Shown here: positions 48,241 through 57,614 of the stretch, piece by piece
Layout: the number at the start of each line of letters is the position of its first letter
How positions within the stretch are numbered: the first letter of the stretch is position 1
Assembly (NCBI RefSeq): GCF_001625195.1
Contig: NC_054389.1
Span: forward strand, 11,032,520 to 11,096,519
Source: Drechmeria coniospora
Lineage: Eukaryota; Ascomycota; Sordariomycetes; Hypocreales; Ophiocordycipitaceae
Direction: 5' to 3'
Length of the DNA: 64,000 bases
Made by a program: the position numbers and the translations under genes
The notes under the pieces: model-generated
Told to the model about the DNA's origin: nothing
The model's input: only the letters and a program-made list of their open reading frames with translations
Databases searched by the model: none

Positions 48241-49459
48241 GGCTGGTTCCGCAATTATGGCACCTGGCGTGTTCGCATTCCCCACCGCCGGTCGCAACAC
48301 GTGGTAGGGTGGCCTAGCAGCCGCAGGTCGGGGGGGCATTGAAATTCAGCAAAGGGTACGGAGCGGTACTTACGTACAGCTACTCGCCCGTGGCGGTGTA
48401 CCCACGCAGTACCCGAAACTGCCCGTCGCCGGAAGTGGTGCGGAAGTACCGGGCATGTACTCGGTGCCATCCGGCTAACCCCCTACTCTGCGTCTCCATG
48501 TACAGTACTTGCTCGGTATGCTCAGGACACCTCGCCCACGTTCTTGCGAACATTCCAGTCGAGCGGATGCCGAGCCCATCGAAATGGCCAGCAAGTACTA
48601 GCGTGCGGAATACTTAAAATAACTTTCAAGGCCCTCGTGCGGAGTATTATTCGTTTTCAGACCCTCTTGTTTCGGCACTGTTTGTCTCCGTCTCGTTGCC
48701 TCGGTGATCGGAGGGCGAGCGAGCGACTCATTCATTGTCCGGGATGTTCGTGGCACGCACTCGGCACACCATCAGTGATTGAGTCAGTGGACAGGCGCCC
48801 TCGAACAAGCTTATCGCCCTGACAGGAGAGAAAGGGAGACCGATGCGGTAAGGCACTTTTAAGCGGCATTGGTGCTGCTGGATGAGGCGGGCGCATCGTC
48901 GACGGCGCCGGCGGCGAGCGAATGAGCTTCAGTACCGGCATCTCGAGGTGCCGACGGACTCGTACGTGTATTACGTACTCTGTACTCCGTACTGCCTGCC
49001 GCCATTACCTGTACAGTAAGTATAAGTACTTTGGCACTACGAAGTGCAGTACTTACAGTACAACAACCACTGTACACCTACGCCGCATGTACTGTACTGA
49101 AGGCACTGTATGTGGAAGCATGTCCACGTCCGTGTTTCCATTGTAGCAACGCCATATTCCGCCGGGCGTCTAATTACTGAATGCATTTGCCCTGCAACTT
49201 CGGGGGCCCCAAGACCGATCTGATGTGCAGTGGTTGGTGGCCTCCAGGCATTGCTAGGTGCTAGGTGTGGTGGAATCCCATTGCCTGCCTGCCTGTGCTC
49301 GCCGACCGTGACAGAGCTCTTGCGCCGAACATCATTACCCTTGCACAAGACTACCACGCACATCGCTCGTCGATCGCATGCGGATGTCGGTGTGGAAGCA
49401 TCTGCGAACATGGGCGGCCGTTCCCGTACTTTGTGTTGCCATTGCTCAGCGGTGAGAGT

Positions 49460-50330
49460 AGAATAGGGCGGTCAAGTACGGAGTACAAGTACAAGTGCTC
49501 CGTACTTGGGACTTGGTACTTAGTCCGTACAAGGTAATTACAAGTAATAACAAGACTTGTAATACTCCGTACTTGGTTGTAAAATCATGCCCGACTTGGT
49601 ACTTACTCCGTACAAGGTAATTACAAGTAATAATAAGACTTGTAATACTCCGTACTTGGTTGGTTTTCTAGCAACATTGCAGAGCACGGCGGGTTCCACT
49701 ATTTTCTCGCTGGGTGGTTGACGAGGCATTAATACTACCTAGTATGGAGTACGGAGTAATACTCCTCCGTTGTGGTTGTGCATACTTATACAAGTACTTC
49801 GTATTCGTACTGTATTTACTTGTACTTGTAATTATAAGTGCTCCGTACAGTAGGCATACTTCGTACAACCACATTTACTTCGTACAGTACGGAGTATGTG
49901 CGAGCTTGTTCTACGTACTTCGTACAGTACAGTACAGTGCAGTAAGTAACAGTTGGCTTGCTACAATGTGTACTGTAGTGTGCTTACTACGAAGTGTACT
50001 TAAAAACGGTAGTATTTACATGTACATCCCTGTAATTGTACTTGAACTGAGGGTTCTATGCACTAATACGAGCACCAAGGACATGCAAGTACTTACTTAC
50101 AGTACTTACTTATAATACTTACTTACACTACTTATTACGTGCTGCCTTAATTCGAATGCTGCAAAACCATTCAAGACTGTTCTACTGCATTGCTTGTATT
50201 ACTGCTCCCCAAAGGTACATGTCAGTAATTACTGCTCGGAGTGCTTACATGTGCATATACATGTACAATAGCTTGCAAGTACAAGTAAAGTACTCCGTAC
50301 TGTAGGGTAGGCGTGATTGACACCGTACTG
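49460..50330. repeat. Dense GTAC-rich island
   Basis: TACGGAGTACAAGTACAAGTG, repeated CTTCGTACAG, AGTATGGAGTACGGAGTAATACTCC and GTACTGTACTCCGTAC occur up to the MED1 promoter. It includes the tandem duplication at 49511-49662. Confidence 0.75.
49511..49662. repeat. Tandem duplication: two 69-bp copies at 83-bp spacing
   Basis: The segments 49511-49579 and 49594-49662 are identical except for two bases. Each contains a 9-bp inverted repeat, ATTACAAGT and ACTTGTAAT, around a nine-base loop (first copy 49537-49563). The 14 bases between the copies are unrelated. Confidence 0.93.
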
Positions 50331-50656
50331 TACTCCGTACTTTCGGTGCCATTGCTGCTCTTTCGCACTAACCGCATTTCCTCAGCTGCCGCCTCCACTC
50401 CAATTCTCCTGCCTCCGCTGCAGCACACCATCACCAGCAATCAACACCGCCAACAGTCAACACCGCCAACAGTCAACAGCTTGCCCTGAGCTCCCACTCA
50501 TCCGCCAATTGCCCGCGCTCCTCGTGCCCTCGGCCGTCTGAAAAATCGTCCAGCAACGTCCCGAATCGTCCACGGCCAGCGGATGCCTCTCTTCCCTTCG
50601 ATGCTGAGCCGATAGTTGGCCTTCTCGCCGCTCGGCCGCCTCGACTTCTCGTCACC

Positions 50657-52758
50657 ATGGCGACTCCTACGCCCATGAAGCATGCACCCTCCCAGCAGGG
50701 CCGCACGCCCTCGCAGCTGGCCGCCGCGACGCCCCCGGTCTCGACGCCCTTCTCCAACCCTGCCCAAGCTGCCTTCTCGCCCCGGGGACCCAAGTCGTCG
50801 CCTCAGCAGGTCAGGAAGTCGCCGGCCACGTCGTCGACGCTCCTGGCACCCCCGGCCCTCGGCGCCTTCAGCTTCGACAGCCCCTCGACCGCCGCGGCCA
50901 TGGGTGCCTTGGGCATCGGATCGGCCTTCGACATGGGCCTCGACAACGTCGCCGTCGCCGGCCTCGACGGCCTCGGCGCCGCCCTGGCGAGCGAGGACGA
51001 CAAGCTGAAGCGGCTCGACACCATCCTGAAGCTGCTGGCCGTGGGTGACGTCCGTCGACCGCAGCCGCCATGCCGTGCTAACGTCGAGAGTCGCAGGGAA
51101 AGAAGGGCTTCGTCAGCGAAGCCGGCCTCGAGCGGCTCGCCCAGCACATCGGACTCGAACTCCTCGCCGAGGAGCAGACGACGCCCGGCGGCCGCAAGAC
51201 GCGCACCCTCGCCATTGCCGGATCCGCCATCGCCCTCGACATCGTCCTCGACAACAACATCGTTCTCGGCACCGCCCTGGCCTACCACGGATCCGCCCCT
51301 GCCGTGGCGAGACACATGGACGCCGCCGGCCGCATCCTTCTGCGGGATCTGCAGCTGCTCCCCGGCCAGAGCCCCCTGACCAAGACGCTCGCCAGCTTCG
51401 CCTCCAACTTTGAGCGGTTGGCCCTCTTGGACAAGCTGAGCATCGCGCCGGGCCTCGACTGCCACGAAGCCCTGGCCGGCATCTACGTCAGCTTGGAACG
51501 GCTCCATCGCTGGGACCTGTCCCGGCTGCGAGAGGACCCGAGTCTGGCGGGAAAGTCGGACGCGTATCTATCCGCCACGGCCATGTGCACCCGCCACGGC
51601 TTGCCCGCCATGCACGCCCGGGGCAAGGTCGGACTGGCCGTGCAGTACTGGAAGGAACTGCGCTTCGTGCCGCCCCCGACCGAGGCCCTGGCTGGCTACG
51701 CCGAGAAGCGCGAGAAGGTCTGGTCCCTTCTTCTCGGCTGCGCCGCCATCAACGGCGTCGGTCTCCCGCCCGTGAGGGTATCGGAGAGCTGGATCTCCGA
51801 CAAGGTTGTCAAGGATGACCCGTCCCTGCCGCCCGGCGGCTTCTGCCTCGACTGGCAGGAGCCCGAGAACATTTCCCTGCCGCAGTCGGAGGAGAACAAG
51901 GACAGCGGCATGGACATGCTCCACCCCGATCTCTCGACCACCAGGGTGCCCCGCGTCATGTTCACCGTCACCTTTGACCCTCCCGTCGTGCTGCCGCAGA
52001 ACGAATGGTCCCGCCTGCACATGCTCGCCAACGTCGATCCGCCGAGTCTCGAGCTGAACAGCGGCGGCAGCCCGCCCACCTTTGACGCCCTGCTCTTCCC
52101 CCACAACCCGGCGGAGGAAGGAGAGCAGAGAGAGCCACGGATGGTCTCCCGCCGGCGAGATGTTGTCGTCTTTGGTCAGGACCTTGGTCAAGGCCCGGAG
52201 CCCGTGACGAAGCAGCACAGGAACACGCTCTACGTGTACAAGCCGATATACGCACAGGTCTTGTCGGACATGGCCTTTTCCCACCCCCGACAGCTCATCG
52301 ACATGATGCCTGTTCTCAGGCAGTATTCCTTCCTGTCCGTCCTTCTCGAGAACAGCTTCGGGGCCAAGACTCGACGAGCCTCGACGAGCCCGGCGGCTGG
52401 GGGCAAGACGGCGGACGGTCCCTCGTCGAGGGTGACGACGGTGGAGCATCAGCTTGGGAACTTTGTGGCGTCCGACGAGACTGCCGAGGAGGCGACCGAC
52501 AGCACGTTGCTGAGCATCATCCTCTGGGTCCATCCGGCGCCCCATCTCCAGGTGGTGTTCCCCATGGGAGAGGCGACGGCAAACGTAACCATCAAGATCC
52601 TCGAAGGTGGCATCGTCGAGATTGTCGACGAGAACATCACGGGGTGCCGCAAGGCAGACGGGAAAGAGTTTACGCGCCTCACCCTGGCGAGCGCGCTGGA
52701 GCACTTGGAAGACCTCGGTCGGTGGGTTGAATGGATCCGGACGCGGTTGGCGGCTTGA
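50657..52758 (+). CDS. MED1: Mediator complex subunit 1 (Med1)
   Basis: Exons 50657-51040 and 51097-52758 give 681 residues. The N-terminal 100 residues are Pro/Ala/Ser-rich (MATPTPMKHAPSQQGRTPSQ), a typical fungal Med1 start. The conserved domain begins DDKLKRLDTILKLL|AGKKGFVSEAGLERLAQHIGLE and continues through LAIAGSAIALDIVL, LASFASNFERLALLDKLS and VFPMGEATANVTIKILEGG to the end. Med1 belongs to the middle module of Mediator, which links DNA-bound activators with RNA polymerase II in the nucleus. The intron is 56 bases, with a GTGGGT donor and a GTGCTAAC branch site. Removing it restores the frame with no other possible phase. No membrane or catalytic features are expected or seen. It converges on the formyltransferase gene. 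Confidence 0.92.
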
Positions 52759-53572
52759 AGGCTTGGCCCCCCCGAATGATACCCCTAAAACTGCATTTAC
52801 GCCGAAGGCTTGGGACGACATGACAGGTCCCAAGTGGATAGTTTGCGTGTGTGAATAGCCATAAGCCTTCCGTTAACCTCCATGTCCGTCCTGAGACGCG
52901 ACTCTTCTTAAAGTCGAGCTTCAACACCCCTCATTAATTTCTCTCGAGGGTTATATTATTAGGCTTTCGTCTCAATTTCATTTTTCGCGTCGATTCACCA
53001 CCATCCGCGATTTTACTTTAATCCTTTTCGCTGCTGTTACTCCTTGTACTGTACTTGTAGCCGCCCCCATTCCGATAAGACCACAGACCTCGTTCATGAC
53101 ATCGTCATGACAAGGCGCGTAAAGGAAGGGGTGCCTTTCAAATGATGGGAGTCGCAACCGTCAAGGTTCGTTCTGCCTGGAATCTCCTTTGCCTCTTCCG
53201 AGTCGTTTTCTGGCTTGCTGCTTACCTCGCCGGCTGCCAATCGGGTTGTTCTCACCCTCTCCCCGCCGCCAAGATGAGAGAGAGGTCATCGCAGGACATG
53301 TCGATGGCAAGAGGCTTGATGAGGGCGGCGGACCGGAAAACAACGACGGGGATTAGCGCGATGGCCTTGCTAGGAGAAGTCGGTGATGGCGGCAGTGAAT
53401 GGCTTGCCGGCCGCGCCGGACTTGTCGCTGGACGGTATGGGTCGGTGAGGGCGGCGGCGGCGGCGGCGGCGGCGATGCCAACGTCATAGCTGGTCTCTGC
53501 AGAAGGTGCAGGTTGTGACGGCATATGTCTGGCGAACACTTGCCCCTGTGCATGCATGATCTTGATCCATGT
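52759..53572. other. Convergent 3' region of MED1 and FMT1 with GGC repeat
   Basis: Both neighbouring stop codons face this region. It includes a T-rich stretch (52.93-53.05 kb) suited to a 3' end and a GGC repeat of about eight units (53453-53475). A minus frame at 53252-53557 reads a plausible-looking segment (residues VVVFRSAALIKPLAIDMSC) after polyalanine from the GGC repeat, but it lacks support as a gene. Confidence 0.55.
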
Positions 53573-54985
53573 TCATGATTCGCTCCGATATCCCGCGCGC
53601 GGCGACGCCAGGAACGGCGCGAGCCCCTTTGCTGCATCCTGGTCCCTTTTCCCGTCGACCCGAACCCTGCGGACACGAAGCCAGCTACGGGCGGCCAAGT
53701 GCAGTGTGCAGGACCCATCGGTGCCCACGCGCACCGTCCTCTGCGTCCTGCGCCCGTCTCCGTGCGCAAAGGCGATGGAGTACTCCTCTCCAGCCGCGGT
53801 GGCCTCGGTGACCTCCTCGGCATCGAGGAAGAGGAGCCGCTTCTCCGCATGCCCGTCGGCGAGGACGGTGCGCGTCCAGACGGAGGAAAAGACGCGAATT
53901 CGACGGGCAAAGTCGCCCACAGACGCCCACGCGTCCCAGTCGACCTCGGAATCGGCCTTGGTGACCTTGGGTGCGTGCGTCAGCGGTAGTCCGGGGATCG
54001 ACCTGCCGGCGACACTTTGATGAGGCGGGATGTGCAGGCCGTTGCGCAAGCCCTGGACAAGCATCTCGGCACCCGCGGCGGCGGCGTCGTCGATCACCTC
54101 GTGGAGAGACGCGCCTGGGTGGATGGGCAGGCCAGGCGCCGGCGTCTGCGCCAGCACGGTGCCGTGATCAAAGGCCTTGTCGTCAAGCGTCTGGAGGGAT
54201 ATGCCCACGTGCGAGTCTCCGCGAAGCATGGCATGGTGGATGGGTGCCGGCCCGCGAAGGCTGTACGCGGGTTGGCTTCGTTGGCAACTGGAACAAGGGG
54301 TAGGAGGATGGGCCGACGTACTCTGGTAGAAGCGAGGGATGGACGTTGACGCCGCCGTACTTGGCCGAGCGCAGTATCCGCGCCGGCACGAACAGGCCAA
54401 AGGAGACGACGACGACGAGATTCGTTCCGTCTGGGAGCTGCTCGCCACAGTCAGCGCCCGAGTCAGAGGGCGGTCAAGGCACCGGTCCCGACGACGGACG
54501 GGGAGAGGCATGGACCGCCAGGTGGTTCGCTCACTCACATCCCATTTCCGAAAAGTCTCCCTCTGATGCACCCGCAAGCCGAGCTCCTCTGCCACGGCTC
54601 GACAGGGGACTGCAACTCGCTTCGTCAGCCCAACCTGGAATTTCAGGCCATATCGGAAAGAAGGGCGTAGTGGCATCAACTCACCCTCACGCAGCTGCTT
54701 GAGACCCCGACCGGTCCTTCGGGGTGGCAGGACCATGACCTCGAGCGCTTCGACGAGCTTGCTATTCCGCGCATGTTCGCTGTGCAACGCTCTCAGAGAG
54801 GCGCAGCTGAAGGTGTCGGAGCCGCAGAAGAGGATTCGCAGCGGATCCGAGACGGCGCCGGCGAGGTCGATGGATGAAGAGTACCGTCGCAGGTTGTCAA
54901 GCGACTTGGTCAGCGTCGGCCGGCTGATGAGGTCGGGGGTGAATAGACTGCCGAGCGACCTGCTGAGGAGAGGAAAAGCCTTCAT
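53573..54985 (-). CDS. FMT1: Mitochondrial methionyl-tRNA formyltransferase
   Basis: Exons 54985-54685, 54609-54539, 54437-54322 and 54260-53573 give 391 residues. A basic N-terminus (MKAFPLLSRSLGSLF to NLRRYSS) looks like a mitochondrial presequence. Then come RILFCGSDTFS, the start of the formyltransferase domain, and the catalytic block NVHPSLLP|DLRGPAPIHHA with the active Asn and His, followed by KAFDHGTVLAQTP with the active Asp. The C-terminal domain is present (SEVDWDAW, then a TVRVG stretch). The enzyme formylates initiator Met-tRNA with 10-formyl-tetrahydrofolate for mitochondrial translation. All three introns show good donors (GTGAGT twice, GTACGT), and the joins RE|VPCRAVAEELG and LLP|DLRG are exact. 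Acceptor choice for exon 3 (CTC or CAGCTC) changes one residue. Confidence 0.93.
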   Translation of the reverse strand: MKAFPLLSRSLGSLFTPDLISRPTLTKSLDNLRRYSSSIDLAGAVSDPLRILFCGSDTFSCASLRALHSEHARNSKLVEALEVMVLPPRRTGRGLKQLREGELMPLRPSFRYGLKFQVGLTKRVAVPCRAVAEELGLRVHQRETFRKWDVSERTTWRSMPLPVRRRDRCLDRPLTRALTVASSSQTERISSSSSPLACSCRRGYCARPSTAASTSIPRFYQSTSAHPPTPCSSCQRSQPAYSLRGPAPIHHAMLRGDSHVGISLQTLDDKAFDHGTVLAQTPAPGLPIHPGASLHEVIDDAAAAGAEMLVQGLRNGLHIPPHQSVAGRSIPGLPLTHAPKVTKADSEVDWDAWASVGDFARRIRVFSSVWTRTVLADGHAEKRLLFLDAEEVTEATAAGEEYSIAFAHGDGRRTQRTVRVGTDGSCTLHLAARSWLRVRRVRVDGKRDQDAAKGLAPFLASPRAGYRSES

Positions 54986-55471
54986 CGTGTGCACCTCAGG
55001 GGAGCTCAATCGCGCCAGTTCCTGCTTCTTGCCGGGGCGCCGCCGTCTCTTCTCGTAGATCACAACGGAGTTCAAACTCGAAATAGAAATCGAGATTGAC
55101 TTTCTTGCATGATTTTTTGCACCGAGCACCGGATCGAAAAGTTCAATCTGCCGATGGTTGTTGGCTTGATTCTTGGTGTGAGGAGGTCGGCAGCGAGGTT
55201 GGCAGCGAGGTCGGCCGTGAAGTCGGACCGCGTCAACACCGCTTATGTGCATACGAGCTGGGCGGTGAACAGCAAGGCCTGACGTAACCGCAACCCAAAC
55301 TTTCGCTCACCCTTCTTGACAACGACAAGCAGAATAAAAACAGGGAAAGGCAGAGGGAAAGCGAAAAAAATAATCAAATTAAATCGCAGGATGGGCGACT
55401 GTATCCAAGGTGACGCAGCAGGACGACAAGGGTGCGGCGCCAACATGGCACATGGCCGTACACATGCATCA
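54986..55471. other. FMT1 promoter and upstream gene 3' end
   Basis: This 486-base spacer separates two minus-strand genes. It contains A/T-rich parts (55.07-55.13 and 55.33-55.39 kb) and a short direct repeat of GAGGTCGG/GAGGTTGG (55184-55216). No gene seen. Confidence 0.6.
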
Positions 55472-56692
55472 TCACGACACCACGTTCCAAGCACAGGCAA
55501 CAGTCCAGACCTCTTCCTCCAAGCGAACCTCCCACACAGGTTGCCCAAGCGCAACGACGTTGCCCACCTCCAGCCTTGCTCTCCTCTCGAGCCCAGTAAG
55601 CTTGCCTTCGCCGGCCAGAATAAACCCTCTAGCTGGCCCCTCGGGAGCGACACGCCCTCTGGCCAAGTACATACGGCGTCCCGGCCGCACCTCGTCGATG
55701 GTGATGCTGTCACAGGCCTGCCGGTCGTATCCGCCATCGTCGTCGAACCCCTTCCACCCCTTCACCTCGGAGAGCCAGGCTTGCAATTCAGCTGCGAGAC
55801 CGCCCGGCAGGTACCTCGTGCCGCGCCGCGGTGGGGAAAAGGCCGCCGGTATGCCGTCGGCAAGGTCCTGGTCCGCCTCGCTTGGCTTGAAGCGCGGTGC
55901 CGTCTGAAAAACGGGCTGCTCGTGCGCGGACCTGCCTCCTGCTCTGTTTGACGGCGAATTCCCGTCCCTGTCGTACCCTTGCGAGCCTCTGTCGTCACCC
56001 CCGATCCTCATGCCCGAGTCTGTGTCCGACCCGGTTTCCCATTCCCGTTCCAGTTCCCGCTCCCGCTTTCGTTCGGTCGGACCAGATTCTGAAGCAGGCG
56101 AGATGGATAGCATCTTTCTCTTCTTGGCCGTCCTTTGATCCAGCTCTGGGTCCGAGTCCGAGTTCGGAGACCACGGTGCATCGGTCGGATCGAACGAGTT
56201 GGCCTCAATGTCATCGTCCATGACCCCTTTGAAAGAGAGCATCGCATCGCTCGGTGTCACATCGTCCAGCGTCGAGGTCACCCCATCCGACGCAGCCTCA
56301 ATCGAGTCCTGCAGGACGCATGCTTCCCTCCCCACAACCTCGCCATCTCGTCGAGTGTCGTCGTCGATGTCGTTGTCGTCTTCGTCTTCGTCTTCTTCTA
56401 CTTCATCCACATCTTCCAAATCATATCCTCTCGCCTGTGTCGGCCGCGGCACCGAGGAGGACCCGAACCTCGGTGTGGACCGGAACTGGAACTGCGAATG
56501 GAACTGCGAATGGATCGCTGGCGTCTGCGAGGAAGGGGGCTTCCCGCTTGTGATGGTATCCTTCTTGGCGGGAAGAAATCGTCTCGGCGCAGGCGTCTGC
56601 GGAGTCTGCCCAGCATGTGTCAGCCTCTATCCCCGCGACGTCCAAGTAATTCTCTGTCTGGAGAGGCGTACCGAAGGCGGCGGAGGCCTCAT
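55472..56692 (-). CDS. Unrecognised acidic protein with conserved-looking C-terminus
   Basis: Predicted exons 56692-56672 and 56605-55472 give 384 residues. I do not recognise the family. The start MRPPPPS|TPQTPAPRRFLPAKK depends on a 66-base intron with GTACGC, a GCTGAC branch site and exact phase. An N-terminal Ser/Thr/Pro/Gln region (FHSQFQFRSTPRFGSSS) is followed by a run of acidic residues (DLEDVDEVEEDEDEDDNDID) and a basic KKRK, a possible nuclear signal. The last 150 residues are folded-looking, with Trp-rich blocks (LAAELQAWLSEVKGW, GQPVWEVRLEEEVWTV) and alternating hydrophobic strands suggestive of a small beta-barrel. A nucleic-acid or chromatin role would fit but is only a guess. 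It lies between FMT1 and the DUF3405 gene on the same strand. Confidence 0.75.
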
Positions 56693-57614
56693 GGCGATGC
56701 GTCACGGCGTGCGTAGGCCGACATCATGGCGCACTGCCTTGGCGTCACGCGTAGCAACAGCTTGCGCTCAAAAAAGACTTCTTCGCAACGCTGCCGTCCA
56801 GTCCTGCCGAGTCGAGCATGGCTGGAAGAACGTGACAGGTGATGCGATGGCCAAACCTGGCGGAGGGCGGACCCGAGGCGGGAATGATGGTGGATGGGAG
56901 AACGGCTCTGGCACAAACTCCACACTGTGCCCAAACGTGCCCAGGTGTGGGGGATAAATAGCTAGGTACCTCGTGGCACCACCTTGCACCATAATGTTCC
57001 GCAGTACCTGGATAACGCTTCGTCTCACCCACCCAGCGTGATACTACGTTCAATGCACAGGCAGGGAGACTTCATGCCATCGATTCACATTTCGAAATAC
57101 GTTGGACTCTTTGGAAATTAAAGTACGATTAGCTGGCTTCTTGTTCGGCCACTTTGCCTCGTCTTTCTATTTATCAGATGGAGTGAAAACGGGGGGGAAA
57201 TGGTCAGCAGTGCAGCGCCGGACCCGTCCTGCGGAGAAACGACGTCGCGTCACGGCGCGTCCTTTCATCCCTTGCGACCAGCGGCAAGTCGCGCAAATGG
57301 CGTGAGCAGGCAAAGACACCTCGGACAACAAACGCCGGGCTATGCATTTCGTCGGGGCCACCCCTCCTCCGCCGGGATGGCATCGGCCTCGAAGCAATCC
57401 AGTGGAAACACCAAAATAGGGAGACGAAAGGTCTGCTCGGCGCAAGGATCATCTCGGCATGGCCCGCCGAACATGCCAGAAGGCGGGCACGGCATGCTCG
57501 CGGATGAAGGCTGCCGCGGGAGGGGAGGGCACCCTCGAACAGACGACGCGGCCGGTGGGCCGGCAGGGGGGGCGGAGGCCCGGGCTGGGGAGGGTGGTCG
57601 GATCGCGTCTCGCC
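56693..57614. other. Intergenic region downstream of the DUF3405 gene
   Basis: This holds the promoter of the acidic-protein gene on the left and the 3' end of the DUF3405 gene on the right. Overlapping frames near 57.2-57.6 kb show no domain. No dense GTAC island is present here, in keeping with the compact 50.6-60.1 kb block. Confidence 0.6.

Larger units (their letters stand above)
46770..50656. other. 3.9-kb gene-free region between the LaeA-like gene and MED1
   Basis: The two genes diverge, so both promoters are here. The left 600 bases are G/C-rich, with a run of 16 G (47172-47187), and may be the methyltransferase leader. Frames such as 46675-47352 (minus) are Pro/Arg-rich and end in this leader, so I reject them. 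From 47.4 to 50.3 kb most of the sequence is GTAC-rich islands. The MED1 leader is about 50.35-50.65 kb. Confidence 0.6.

Noticed and set aside
53252..53557. Minus frame with a plausible segment after polyalanine
   Set aside because: The segment looks somewhat protein-like, but there is no family match I know and no clear start or splice context, and the polyalanine comes from a GGC repeat between two convergent genes.
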